Below are positions 1 through 9,272 of a stretch of DNA of 64,000 nucleotides, one piece after another; the stretch's first letter is position 1; every line of letters starts with the position of its first letter. The translations under genes were made by a program, and so were the position numbers. The stretch lies in contig NZ_QCYH01000006.1 in NCBI RefSeq assembly GCF_003072125.1, positions 124,001 to 188,000 on the forward strand, given 5' to 3'. The stretch is from Pelagivirga sediminicola (GTDB lineage Bacteria > Pseudomonadota > Alphaproteobacteria > Rhodobacterales > Rhodobacteraceae). The notes under the pieces were generated by a model, which ran no database searches, was not told the DNA's origin, and was given only the letters and a program-made list of their open reading frames with translations.

Positions 1-1039
1 TGGCCAGCATGTTGTCGGGATAGATCACCAGCTTGTCCACTAGGCCCGTGAGCCGCGCGAGGGCGAAATCGAGCGTGATGGTGGCGTCGGGGCCAATGTT
101 GCGCTCGACCGAGGAATGCGAGATGTCGCGCTCGTGCCAGAGTGCCACGTTTTCCATCGCGGGAACCACCGCCATGCGAACAAGGCGGGCAAGACCGGTC
201 AGGTTTTCCGACAACACCGGGTTGCGCTTGTGGGGCATCGCTGACGAGCCCTTTTGACCGGCGCTGAAGAACTCCTCGGCCTCCAGAACCTCGGTGCGCT
301 GCATGTGGCGAATCTCGATGGCGATGTTCTCGATGCTGCTGGCGACGACGCCGAGCGCGGCGAAGAACGCCGCGTGGCGGTCGCGCGGAATGACCTGCGT
401 GCTGATCGGCTCGGGCTCCAGCCCCAATTGCTTGCAGACATGCTCCTCGACCGCCGGGTCGATATTGGCGAAGGTGCCGACGGCGCCAGAGATGGCGCCG
501 GTGGCGATCTCGTAGCGGGCTTTTTCCAGACGGTTCAGGTTGCGGTCCATCTCGGCGTAGAAGCGCGCGAAGGTCAGGCCCATCGTCGTCGGCTCGGCAT
601 GAATGCCGTGGCTGCGGCCGATGCGGACCGTATCCTTGTGTTCATACGCGCGGCGCTTGAGGGCGGCCAGCAGCGCCTTCATGTCGTCGATCAGGATGTC
701 GCTGGCGCGCACCAGCTGAACGTTGAAACAGGTGTCCAGCACGTCCGAAGACGTCATGCCCTGATGCACGAAACGCGCCTCGTCACTGCCGACATGCTCG
801 GCCAGATGGGTGAGAAAGGCGATGACGTCATGCTTGGTCACGGCCTCGATCTCGTCGATGCGGGCGACGTCGAATTCCACGTCCTTCGCCTTCCAGACGG
901 CCTCGGCATTCTCGCGCGGGATGACGCCCAGATCGGCCATGGCGTCGCAGGCATGCGCCTCGATCTCGAACCAGATGCGGAACTTGGTTTCGGGCGACCA
1001 GATGGCGACCATTTCGGGGCGGGAATAGCGGGGAATCAT
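1..1039 (-). CDS. purB: Adenylosuccinate lyase (3' end outside window)
   Basis: Catalyses two steps of purine synthesis: SAICAR to AICAR plus fumarate, and adenylosuccinate to AMP plus fumarate. It is a cytoplasmic homotetramer of the fumarase/aspartase superfamily. About 346 of the family's roughly 435 residues are visible. The N-terminus starts MIPRYSRPEMVAIWSPETKF, as in short-type PurB. The superfamily signature SSAMPHKRNP lies near residues 265-274, the HQGMTSSDVLDT substrate loop near 90-100, and a GRSHGIHAEPTT active-site segment follows. The ATG at 1039 matches the family N-terminus. The gene runs off the left edge, so its C-terminus cannot be checked. It sits 75 bases beyond the hydrolase-OsmC stop, on the same strand. 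Confidence 0.96.
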   Translation of the reverse strand, partial: MIPRYSRPEMVAIWSPETKFRIWFEIEAHACDAMADLGVIPRENAEAVWKAKDVEFDVARIDEIEAVTKHDVIAFLTHLAEHVGSDEARFVHQGMTSSDVLDTCFNVQLVRASDILIDDMKALLAALKRRAYEHKDTVRIGRSHGIHAEPTTMGLTFARFYAEMDRNLNRLEKARYEIATGAISGAVGTFANIDPAVEEHVCKQLGLEPEPISTQVIPRDRHAAFFAALGVVASSIENIAIEIRHMQRTEVLEAEEFFSAGQKGSSAMPHKRNPVLSENLTGLARLVRMAVVPAMENVALWHERDISHSSVERNIGPDATITLDFALARLTGLVDKLVIYPDNMLA

Positions 1040-1113
1040 GGCATCGGCCTCTGGCGGTTGGGAACGGGATGCGCGGGGTTTATCGCGCGCCGCCCCCGAT
1101 GCCAAGGCGCGGC

Positions 1114-2325
1114 CTAACCCGCGCGCGTGACGATCTGCGAGGTCGCTTCGAGCGTGCGGTGCACCGGGCATCTGTCGGCGATCTCCAGCAGGCGCGCGCG
1201 CTGATCGTCGCTCAGATCGCCCTCTATGTAGACGACGCGCGTGAACTGATCGACCTTGGCGGGGCTGGCGTCGCCCGCGTCCTGCGCATGGACCTTGTCA
1301 TGGCACACATCGACGCGCACGTGATCGAGCGGCCACTCCTTGCGCCGCGCATACATGCGGATCGTCATGGACGTGCAGGCGCCAAGCCCCGCCGACAGAA
1401 AGCCATAGGGCGACATGCCGCTATCGGTGCCGCCATAGGCCAGCGGCTCGTCCGCGAGCGCGTGATGGCGCGGGCCGGAGTTGATGTCCTGCAAGAAACC
1501 CTCCGCGTCCGCCTCGGTCACGCGCACGACGCCTTCGGGCGCGCCGGGGGGCGGGGCGGGTTTTTGCAGGTCCAGATAGCGCGTGGCCCATGTGGCGATG
1601 ACCTCGGCGGCATATTCGGCGTCGCTGGCGCGGGTGATCAGGTGGTCGGCATCGCCCAGAGTGACAAAGCTTTTGGGGTGTTTCGCGGCGACAAAGATGC
1701 GCGCGGCATTGTCGATGCCGACCACCGCGTCGCGGGGCGCGTGCAGCACCAGCAGCGCGGCCTTAAGCCCCGCGATCTCGGGCGCCAGCGCCTCGCCCTT
1801 GACGTCCTCGACAAAGGCCCGGCCGATGCGCACCGGCTGGCCGCCCAGATTGACCTCGGCGGCGCCATGAGCCGCGATCTCGTCCAGCGCGCCCTCGAAG
1901 TTGCGCGTGACATGGCCCGGATCGAAGGGCGCGCCGATGGTGGCAACCGCGCGCACCGACGGGATTCGGCGCGCCACGCGCAGCACCGCCGCGCCGCCGA
2001 GCGAGTGACCGATCAGCAGGCCCGGCGCCATGCCGCGCGCCTCCAGCGCCTTGGCCGCAAGCTCCAGATCCTCGACATTGCTGGTGAAGGTGGTGTTCTC
2101 GAACTCGCCGCCCGAATGGCCCAGCCCGGTGAAATCAAACCGCAGCACGGCAATGCCCGCCCCGGCCAGCCGCGCGGCGATGCGGCGCGCGGCGTGGACA
2201 TCCTTGGAGCAGGTGAAGCAATGCGCAAACAGCGCGGTCGCCAGATGCGGCCCCTTGGGCAGGTCCAACCGCGCGGCCAGGTCCGCGCCGTCGTGTCCGG
2301 CAAAGGTGAAACGTTCCGTGGGCAT
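1114..2325 (-). CDS. Bifunctional alpha/beta hydrolase / OsmC-family protein
   Basis: A 403-residue two-domain protein. Residues about 1-250 form an alpha/beta hydrolase with the nucleophile elbow GHSLGG at about 106-111 and a late DADHL histidine segment. Residues about 270-403 form an OsmC/Ohr-like domain with the redox cysteine motifs LGACTSMTIRMYA and DRCPVHRTLE, typical of thiol-dependent hydroperoxide reductases. This fusion is a known family of hydrolase-OsmC proteins; its physiological substrate is unsettled. I start at the ATG at 2325 (MPTERFTFAGHDG) because the upstream in-frame extension is not family-like. It lies between purB and dddP with no sign of a shared operon function. Confidence 0.88.
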   Translation of the reverse strand: MPTERFTFAGHDGADLAARLDLPKGPHLATALFAHCFTCSKDVHAARRIAARLAGAGIAVLRFDFTGLGHSGGEFENTTFTSNVEDLELAAKALEARGMAPGLLIGHSLGGAAVLRVARRIPSVRAVATIGAPFDPGHVTRNFEGALDEIAAHGAAEVNLGGQPVRIGRAFVEDVKGEALAPEIAGLKAALLVLHAPRDAVVGIDNAARIFVAAKHPKSFVTLGDADHLITRASDAEYAAEVIATWATRYLDLQKPAPPPGAPEGVVRVTEADAEGFLQDINSGPRHHALADEPLAYGGTDSGMSPYGFLSAGLGACTSMTIRMYARRKEWPLDHVRVDVCHDKVHAQDAGDASPAKVDQFTRVVYIEGDLSDDQRARLLEIADRCPVHRTLEATSQIVTRAG

Positions 2326-2415
2326 GGGCGCGGTCCTTGTCAGTGCATGCCCGCAGATTAGGCATCGCGCCGCCGGGTTGCACCCCCTTCGCGGCATTTT
2401 TCACGGCAAGGTGAG

Positions 2416-3758
2416 TTAGCGATCCCCTGTCAGCACCGGATCGAACGGATAATGTGTCAGGTTCTCATACCCGTCTTCGGTTATCAGCACCTGATCCTCC
2501 AGCTTGATGGAAAAATCGCCGCCCTCGGGGCTGATCAACGCCTCGACGCACAGGGTCATGCCCGGCTCCAAAGGGTAGTCGAAGGCGCCCAGCACCGCCT
2601 GATCGGGATAGGCCACCAGTGGCCATTCATCGCACAGCCCGACGCCATGCATCAGGCAGCCGTATTTGCCGCGCTGATACTGCGGCGCCAGGCGGTGCGC
2701 GCGCTCGGTGAGTTCGGGCACGGTGATGCCGGGGCGCAGAAGCGCCATGTTGGTGTGCATATGTTCGATCCCGTGCTGCATGGCGGCGATCATGTCGGGG
2801 CGCGGTCTGGCATCGCCGATCCACCAGGTGCGGCTGATATCGACGCAGATTCCATAGCTGCCGATCAGGTCGGTGTCGAATGCCACGATCTCGTTCGGCT
2901 GCACGATACGGCCGCCGCATTCCTGAAACCACGGGTTCGTGCGCGGGCCGGAGGTCAGCAGCCGCGTTTCGATCCACTCGCCGCCGCGGCGGATGTTCTC
3001 GGCATGCACACGGCCCAGATGTCATCCTCGGACATCGCGCCGCCCGGCACACCGGCGCGGGCGGCATCCTCCATCGCGCGCACGGCCACCTCGCAGGCGT
3101 GGGACGCGCAGCGCATCGCGCGGATCTCGTCCGGGCCTTTGACGGCGCGGCACTTCTCGGTCAGCTCCTCGCCGGGGAGGATCTGCAGCCCCTGCGCCGC
3201 CAGCGCGCGCAGGCCGTGCAGCATGATCTTGTCCACCGCAAGGCGCGTGTGGCCGGGCGCATGCTCGGCCAAGAGACGGCGCACTTCGTTCGAGAAGACA
3301 TCGGCGGCGACGTCCACCTTGTCGCCCCGGTCGAAATAGAACAGGTCGGCGCCGCTTCGCTGTTCGCGCACCAGGGGGTTGAATTCGCTGAGAAAAGGCG
3401 AGTTCTTATAGTCCCAGATCACCATGTAGCCATCGGCACAGAGCAGCACCGCACGGAACGGATTGTGCGTGTTCCAAAGCTGCATATTGGTGCTGTCGGT
3501 CGCATAACGGATGTTCAGCGGATCGAAGACCAGAAGCCCGGCCAGCCCGCGATCGGTGACGAACCGCGTCAGCCGCTGCCAGCGATAGCGCCGCATTTCC
3601 TGCAGATCGGGCAGGTCCAGCCCCGCCGCCTCCCACTCGGCATAAGCCAGCCGCGTCGGCCCGATTTCGACCCGGTCGGCATCATTGGGCGTGTTGTCCC
3701 CCAGCCGCGCGCCGCGAGTCGGGTCGATCTTGCGCGTGCTGCTGTAATGCGTGTTCAT
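2416..3758 (-). pseudogene. dddP: DMSP lyase DddP (M24 fold), interrupted by a one-base deletion
   Basis: DddP cleaves dimethylsulfoniopropionate to dimethyl sulfide and acrylate; it has an M24 metallopeptidase fold with a dinuclear metal site. The N-terminal part (MNTHYSSTRKIDPTRGARLG, then IRYATDSTNMQLWNTHNPFR) and the C-terminal part (VAFDTDLIGSYG, LMHGVGLCDEWP, CVEALIS, KLEDQVLITEDGYENL) match the Roseobacter enzyme as I recall it, including the Asp, His and Glu metal-ligand segments. The reading frame changes near 3007-3010: the coding strand reads GCC GTG TG CAT GCC, where the family has Ala-Val-Leu-His-Ala. Restoring one base (CTG for Leu) gives an intact protein of about 447 residues, the family length. 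The upstream frame alone would end soon after in a short unrelated tail. Start ATG at 3758. Confidence 0.93.
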
Positions 3759-3917
3759 GGGATGGCTACGGACCTGTGACACGCTCCCAGCGTGGTGCAG
3801 ATGCCGCGGCCCTGTCGGTCCCGTTTGCGACATGGGCGCCGGTTTTTACCCTGCAATCCGCGCAAAACGAAGGGAGCGGGCGTTTCCGCCCGCTCCCCGA
3901 TTTTGGTCACCCGGTCA

Positions 3918-5324
3918 TCAGCAGCTGTAATACATCCCGAATTCCACCGGATGCGGCGTCTGGTCGTATTTCAGCACCTCGGCCATCTTCAGCGTGACAT
4001 AGCCCTCGATCTGGCCCTTGGTGAAGACATCGCCGGCCAGCAGATAGTCGTGATCGGCCTGCAGCGCCTCCATCGCCTCGCGCAAGCTGCCGCAGACTGT
4101 GGGGATGTCCTTCAGCTCTTCGGCGGGCAGATCATAAAGGTTCTTGTCCATCGCCTCGCCGGGATCGATCTTGTTCTTGATCCCGTCAAGCCCGGCCATC
4201 AGCAGCGCGGAAAAGCACAGGTAGGGGTTGGCCGCCGGATCGGGAAAACGCGCCTCGACCCGCTTGGCCTTGGGGCTTTCGGTCCACGGAATACGCACGC
4301 AGCCCGAGCGATTGCGCGCCGAATAGGCCAGCAGAACGGGGGCTTCGAAGCCGGGAACCAGCCGCTTGTAGCTGTTGGTCGTGGGGTTGGTGAAGGCGTT
4401 CAGCGATTTCGCATGGCGCAGGATGCCCCCGATGAACCACAGCGCCTCCTGGCTGAGATCGGCGTATTTGTCGCCCGCGAACAGCGGCTTGCCGTCCTTC
4501 CAGATCGACATGTTGACATGCATCCCTGACCCATTGTCGCCATAGATCGGCTTGGGCATGAAGGTGGCCGATTTGCCATAGGCCTGCGCGACGTTGTGGA
4601 TGACATACTTGTATTTCATCATCTCGTCGGCCTGCGTGGTCAGCGTGCCGAAGATCAACCCCAGCTCGTGCTGGCACGATCCGACCTCATGGTGATGCTT
4701 GTCGATCTTCATGCCGAGGCGCTTCATGGTCGACAGCATTTCGCTGCGGATGTCATGCGCGTCATCGGTCGGATTGACCGGGAAATACCCGCCCTTCAGG
4801 CCGGGGCGGTGGCCCATGTTGCCCATCTCGTATTCGGTGTCGGTGTTCCAGCTGCCGTCCTGCGCATCGACCTCGTAGGACACCTTGTTGATGGTGTTGG
4901 AAAACCGCACGTCGTCGAACAGGAAGAATTCGGCCTCGGGGCCCATGAAGGCGGTGTCGCCGATGCCTGAGGACTTCAGATACGCCTCGGCCTTTTCAGC
5001 GGTGCCGCGCGGGTCGCGGTCATAGGGTTCGCCCGTGTCCGGCTCGACCACGGTGCAATGCACGCAGATCGTCTTTTCGGCATAGAAGGGATCGATATAG
5101 GCGGTGGCTGTGTCCATCATCAGCTTCATGTCCGAGGCCTCGATGGATTTCCACCCGGCGATGGAAGAGCCGTCGAACATGAAGCCTTCCTCGATGAAAT
5201 CCTCATCCACCAGATCGACGGCGATGGTCACATGCTGCAGCGTGCCGCGCGGGTCGGTGAAACGGATGTCGACATATTCGACGTCCTCTTCCTTGATGGT
5301 ATCGAGCAGGTCAGATGCGCTCAT
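3918..5324 (-). CDS. glnA: Glutamine synthetase type I
   Basis: ATP-dependent synthesis of glutamine from glutamate and ammonium, the main entry of nitrogen; a cytoplasmic dodecamer. The product has 468 residues, normal for GSI-beta. Visible signatures include the beta-grasp segment [21 protein letters not shown], the ATP/metal segment [20 protein letters not shown], and the NLYDLPAEE region carrying the adenylylation tyrosine. The start is the ATG at 5324, preceded by an AGAGGA ribosome site. It follows glnB by 28 bases on the same strand, so the two are probably cotranscribed and nitrogen-regulated. Confidence 0.98.
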   Translation of the reverse strand: MSASDLLDTIKEEDVEYVDIRFTDPRGTLQHVTIAVDLVDEDFIEEGFMFDGSSIAGWKSIEASDMKLMMDTATAYIDPFYAEKTICVHCTVVEPDTGEPYDRDPRGTAEKAEAYLKSSGIGDTAFMGPEAEFFLFDDVRFSNTINKVSYEVDAQDGSWNTDTEYEMGNMGHRPGLKGGYFPVNPTDDAHDIRSEMLSTMKRLGMKIDKHHHEVGSCQHELGLIFGTLTTQADEMMKYKYVIHNVAQAYGKSATFMPKPIYGDNGSGMHVNMSIWKDGKPLFAGDKYADLSQEALWFIGGILRHAKSLNAFTNPTTNSYKRLVPGFEAPVLLAYSARNRSGCVRIPWTESPKAKRVEARFPDPAANPYLCFSALLMAGLDGIKNKIDPGEAMDKNLYDLPAEELKDIPTVCGSLREAMEALQADHDYLLAGDVFTKGQIEGYVTLKMAEVLKYDQTPHPVEFGMYYSC

Positions 5325-5352
5325 TTTAATAATTCCTCTTGGATTTCCAGTG

Positions 5353-5821
<469 letters not shown>

Positions 5822-5871
5822 GGCTGCCGGAAATATCTGCAATTCGGTGACGGCAACGCGGCGGAGGACAT

Positions 5872-6735
5872 GTGAGCGATATTCCAGACCAGAATACGAT
5901 GGCAGCGGACCAGATCGACGCGCTGCGCAAGCTGCCGGATGCGCATAAATACCAGCATGGTCACGCATTGGTGCTGTCGGGCGGGCCGGGACAGACCGGC
6001 GCGGCACGGCTTGCGGCGCGGGGCGCGCTGCGCATCGGCGCGGGGCTGGTCACGCTGGGCGTGCCGCCCGCGGCGCAGATGGAGGTATCGGCGCAGGTCA
6101 CGGCCATCATGCTGCTGCGCGTGCCGGATGCCGCGGCGCTGAGTGACGCGTTGAACGATGCGCGGATCAGCGTGCTCTGCGCCGGGCCGGGTTTGGGCGT
6201 GGCACGCGCGGCGGCGCTGCTGCCGGAGGCACTGGGCGCCGCGCGGCCATCCGTGCTGGATGCCGATGCGCTGACGGCGATCGGTCGGGACGGCGCGCTC
6301 TTTGATATGCTGCATCCGGCCTGCGTGCTGACGCCGCATGGCGGCGAGTTTGCCCGGCTCTTTCCGGATCTGGCGGACGCGCTGGAGATGGCGCCGCTGG
6401 CAGCGCGCGCTGCGATTCTCCGCACGGCGGCGCGGCGCGCGGGCTGCACCATCGTGCTGAAGGGGCCCGATACGCTGGTCGCCGCCCCAAGCGGCGAGTG
6501 CGCCGTCCACAGCGCACGCGGCGATGACGCCGCGCCCTGGCTGGCGACCGCGGGCGCCGGCGACGTTCTGGCAGGGATGATCGCCGGATTGCTGGCCCGC
6601 GGGCAGGGCCCTTATGCAGCGGCGCGAAGCGCTGTCTGGCTGCACGCCGCTTGCGGGCGCCATTGCGGTCCGGGGCTGATTGCCGAAGACCTGCCCGAAG
6701 CGCTGCCTGCGGTTCTGGCAAGCCTGGGTGTCTGA
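5872..6735 (+). CDS. nnrD: ADP-dependent (S)-NAD(P)H-hydrate dehydratase
   Basis: Repairs hydrated NAD(P)H (the S-epimer of NADHX/NADPHX) back to NAD(P)H using ADP. The fold is ribokinase-like. The 287-residue protein carries only the dehydratase domain; the N-terminal epimerase half of bifunctional Nnr is absent. Visible motifs are GHALVLSGGPGQTGAARLAA, CAGPGLG, LTPHGGEFARLF, VLKGPDTLVA, and the phosphate-binding TAGAGDVLAGMIAGLL near residue 230. The start is a GTG at 5872 with a GGAGG ribosome site 6 bases upstream. It is divergent from glnB and converges on the Hint gene. Confidence 0.9.
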   Translation: MSDIPDQNTMAADQIDALRKLPDAHKYQHGHALVLSGGPGQTGAARLAARGALRIGAGLVTLGVPPAAQMEVSAQVTAIMLLRVPDAAALSDALNDARISVLCAGPGLGVARAAALLPEALGAARPSVLDADALTAIGRDGALFDMLHPACVLTPHGGEFARLFPDLADALEMAPLAARAAILRTAARRAGCTIVLKGPDTLVAAPSGECAVHSARGDDAAPWLATAGAGDVLAGMIAGLLARGQGPYAAARSAVWLHAACGRHCGPGLIAEDLPEALPAVLASLGV

Positions 6736-6743
6736 CAGGCCGG

Positions 6744-7241
6744 TCAGGCCGCCTTTTGCTGCATCTTGCGAATGGCAGGTGCTACCATCTCGAGCCCGTC
6801 GATATAAACGACATGCGGCGCGTCAAAGCGCAGCTCGTGCAGCACCATGGTCTGCACTCCCTCGGATGTTATGAACTCGCCGTCCACCAGCGCGCCAATG
6901 CGCGCCGCCATCTGGCGTCGCCCGAACAATGCCTGCGCGCGCCAGTCGCGGATCAGGATCTGCTGATCCTCGGGCAGCAGGACATCACGATCGGGGCGCG
7001 TGTCGCCCAGCGATCCGGCCATCACCCGCACCGCCCGCGTGCGCAACTGGTGGCGATGCACAGATGACAGGACGGCGACGCCGCTGTCCCGCGTGATGAC
7101 GCGGTCCCCCGGCAAAAGATGCTCGACCGGCATCTCGCCGTCCAGCGTGAGAACGATGCTGCCGGAGAGCACTCCGGCAGGTTGCAAAGGGGCCTCAAGG
7201 GAAGCTTGCCCGTGATCGCGCCCGGCCGTTTTCGGCGTCAT
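6744..7241 (-). CDS. Stand-alone Hint-domain protein
   Basis: A 165-residue protein made almost wholly of a Hint (hedgehog/intein-like) domain: IVLTLDGEMPVEHLLPGDRVITRDSG, a central DVLLPEDQQILIRDWRA block resembling the conserved TxxH region, and a C-terminal VQTMVLHELRFDAPHVVYIDG block. Such proteins are common in Roseobacters, often as C-terminal parts of larger secreted proteins. Here the usual start of the domain (Cys-Phe-x-x-Gly-Thr) reads VLSGSIVLT, so the nucleophilic cysteine is missing and self-splicing is unlikely. No export signal is obvious. Function unknown. It converges on nnrD with 8 bases between the stops. Confidence 0.8.
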   Translation of the reverse strand: MTPKTAGRDHGQASLEAPLQPAGVLSGSIVLTLDGEMPVEHLLPGDRVITRDSGVAVLSSVHRHQLRTRAVRVMAGSLGDTRPDRDVLLPEDQQILIRDWRAQALFGRRQMAARIGALVDGEFITSEGVQTMVLHELRFDAPHVVYIDGLEMVAPAIRKMQQKAA

Positions 7242-7417
7242 GGCGTATGTCCGTGTTTTTATATCTGCTCGTTATTAGGTCGAGCATATCTGAACATTTC
7301 GTTAATGTCGCCGATTTTTCATATCGAGCCCGCGCCCGTGACGATTTTACCCTCGCCTCGGCGCTTGCACTGCGTTAGGAGGGCTTGGTGCTGCGTGCCT
7401 TCGGCTCGCGGCGGCGT

Positions 7418-7501
7418 GCGGGTGTGGCGGAACTGGTAGACGCACCAGATTTAGGTTCTGGCGCCTTTGGCGTGGGGGTTCGAGTCCCTTCACCCGCACC
7501 A
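7418..7501 (+). tRNA. tRNA-Leu(UAG)
   Basis: An 84-base cloverleaf with CCA encoded. The acceptor stem GCGGGTG pairs with CACCCGC, followed by discriminator A and CCA. The anticodon arm is CCAGA-TTTAGGT-TCTGG with anticodon TAG. It has a class II long variable arm (GCGCCTTTGGCGT) and a T-arm GGGGGTTCGAGTCCCTT. The D-arm TGGCGGAACTGGTAGACGCA is typical of leucine tRNAs. The 3' half is the left boundary of a candidate genomic island, with a damaged copy at 43736-43789. Confidence 0.97.
7448..7501. repeat. Left copy of the 54-base direct repeat (candidate attL, within tRNA-Leu)
   Basis: The anticodon-loop-to-CCA part of tRNA-Leu is repeated in the same orientation at 43736-43789 with 50 of 54 positions identical; the four differences all fall in the T-loop. 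Integration into a tRNA 3' end by a tyrosine integrase duplicates exactly this kind of segment. The left copy keeps a functional tRNA. No integrase gene is visible next to it. Confidence 0.75.
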
Positions 7502-8105
7502 TTTTGATTTCATTGTGCTTTATATATGTCTTGAGCCGCTCCTGGCTTGACCTAAGCGAAAGTTTCGCACTCGGTTTCGCACATTCTTGTTCTGATCTTG
7601 TTCCGTTCTTAATGATCGCAGCGCCGCGTTGCCCGCTTCGACCCTGGAGGTGATTGGCTTTCCTCCTCCATCCCGAGGTGGACCTTGCGCCAAACCCGCC
7701 GCCTGGCATCGCCATATTTGCCGGTGTTCCACACGCCGTCACCCTCGACCTTGATGCCGACACTATCGATCAGGAGGTGGTGGTGTAGGCCGGCGGATTA
7801 AGACTGCTCATGTTCTCCAGCTACCGCACTGGATTCACAGGATGAATTTCTCACGAAATTGGTACAACATAGCCCTTTGAAAACCATAACTACTGCCTTC
7901 TCAAGTCGCCCGGCGCCCGTCGCTGTGCGAAGTGGGCTTGCTGCGCCTGCCATCCTTCCCAAAAACGCCTTGGCTCATGCCATGCCAGCGATCAAGATCG
8001 GCAGCGCCGCTTAAGCAGGTCGATATGATAGGTGCTGTGCTGGGCGCAATCTGTGGAGAAAATTCCACGGCTTGAAATTTTTAACAGCTTCGGGAAGGTC
8101 CGTGT
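7502..8105. other. 604-base gap after tRNA-Leu with no intact gene
   Basis: This stretch is notably richer in A/T than its surroundings and has stops in all frames. I can recognise only an IS5-family transposase fragment at about 7640-7776. A reading frame antisense to the tRNA and entering this region is a known artefact of tRNA-Leu genes, not a protein. A small perfect hairpin (AATTTC-TCAC-GAAATT) occurs near 7842-7857. This is where an integrase would be expected; none is detectable. Confidence 0.7.
7640..7776 (-). mobile_element. IS5-family transposase remnant
   Basis: The minus strand reads LLIDSVGIKVEGDG then VWNTGKYGDARRRVWRKVHL, the conserved central block of IS5-group DDE transposases (usual form LLIDSTGIKVxGxGEW..RKHG..KRRVWRKxHLG), with the first catalytic Asp in LLID. 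It breaks off on both sides: there is no start, no downstream DDE residues, and no terminal inverted repeats I could find. It is a decayed fragment beside the island's left end. Confidence 0.75.
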
Positions 8106-9272
8106 TCAGCCTGCGCCGCGATCTTCGTCAAGCCAGCGCAGAACCTCGTCTGTGTGTTCACCCAGGCGCGGCGGCGCGACCGGCGCGCGCACCGGTGTGT
8201 CTGAGAACCGCAAGGGTGACTGAACCAGCCGCAGCGTGCCATGCTGTGCGTCCGGCACTTCGGCAATCATGCCCCGCTCTATGACGTCGGGTGATGTGAA
8301 TACCTCGGATACTGTGCGGACCTTGCCGCCCGGTACTTTGGCCGCCTTGAGATCGGTCAACCAATCTGCGGTATCCCGCGTCTGAAAAGCGGCTTCCAGA
8401 ATCGGGATCAGCGTATCGCGGTTGTTCACGCGCTCGCGGTTGCGGGTATAGCGCGGATCGTCCGGCAGATCGGGCAGGCCCAGCACGTCCTTGCATAGGG
8501 CGCGGAATTGCCCGTCGTTGCCGCATGCCAGCGCCAGCGTTCCGTCGGCCGTGCCAAACAGCTGATAGGGCACCACCGTTGCATGGGCGTTGCCGTAGCG
8601 CGGGCTCTGCCTGCCAGTCTGAAGATAACCAGATGCCACGTTGGCCAGCAGCGCGACGGCGGAATCGAATAGAGCAATGTCCAGATGCTGGCCCCGGCCG
8701 GTCCGTTCGCGCGCGATGATCGCGGCGAGAATGGCCTGCACCGCATTCATTCCGGTGACCAGATCGGAAATTGCAACGCCCAGCTTCATCGGCGCGCCGT
8801 CCGGCTGGCCGGTGATGGCCATCAGGCCGCTTTCGGCCTGAATGGTGAAGTCATAGCCGCCCTCATCGGCGCGTGGGCCGCTGCGCCCATAGCCTGAGAC
8901 CGAGCAGTAGATCAGCCGCGGATTCACCTTCGCAAGCGTCTCGGGATCCAGCCCGAAGGCCGCCAGCGCGCCCGACCTGAAGTTTTCAACCAGCACGTCC
9001 GCCTTGGCGGCGAGGCGCCGCAGCGTTTGCTGCCCCTCGGGCGATTTCAGATCGATAGCAACGGATTTCTTTGAACGGTTGCAGCACATGAAATAGGTCG
9101 ACTCGCCGTCCAGCTCGGGCGGCATCCAGCCGCGCGTGTCGTCGCCGGCGGCCGGGTTTTCGATCTTCCAGACCTCTGCTCCCAGATCGGCCAGCGTCTG
9201 GGTGCAACTGGGGCCGGCAAGGACGCGCGACAGGTCAAGAACGCGAATACCAGTGAGGGCAGGATCACTCAT
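8106..9272 (-). CDS. Class III CoA-transferase (CaiB/BaiF family)
   Basis: Transfers CoA between carboxylic acids through an aspartyl-CoA thioester; cytoplasmic. 388 residues, normal length. The N-terminus GIRVLDLSRVLAGPSCTQTL and the ADLGAEVWKIENP segment are typical, and the catalytic Asp lies in GVAISDLVTGMNAVQAIL near residue 169. The ATG at 9272 overlaps the stop of the upstream SDR by 8 bases, so the two are translationally coupled. It is the last gene of the 11-gene minus-strand operon that starts with the binding protein at 18918, and the second CoA-transferase in that operon. The likely role is to load CoA onto the pathway acid or an intermediate; the donor is unknown. Confidence 0.9.
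   Translation of the reverse strand: MSDPALTGIRVLDLSRVLAGPSCTQTLADLGAEVWKIENPAAGDDTRGWMPPELDGESTYFMCCNRSKKSVAIDLKSPEGQQTLRRLAAKADVLVENFRSGALAAFGLDPETLAKVNPRLIYCSVSGYGRSGPRADEGGYDFTIQAESGLMAITGQPDGAPMKLGVAISDLVTGMNAVQAILAAIIARERTGRGQHLDIALFDSAVALLANVASGYLQTGRQSPRYGNAHATVVPYQLFGTADGTLALACGNDGQFRALCKDVLGLPDLPDDPRYTRNRERVNNRDTLIPILEAAFQTRDTADWLTDLKAAKVPGGKVRTVSEVFTSPDVIERGMIAEVPDAQHGTLRLVQSPLRFSDTPVRAPVAPPRLGEHTDEVLRWLDEDRGAG

Noticed and set aside
7347..7763. Minus-strand reading frame across the tRNA-Leu gene
   Set aside because: The stretch antisense to a leucine tRNA always yields the same pseudo-peptide (VKGLEPPRQRRQNL type). It is an artefact; only the far end overlaps real transposase sequence.
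7502..8105. A tyrosine integrase next to the tRNA
   Set aside because: I looked for the expected R...HxxR...Y pattern in all frames and saw only a small IS5-type fragment; no integrase can be supported.
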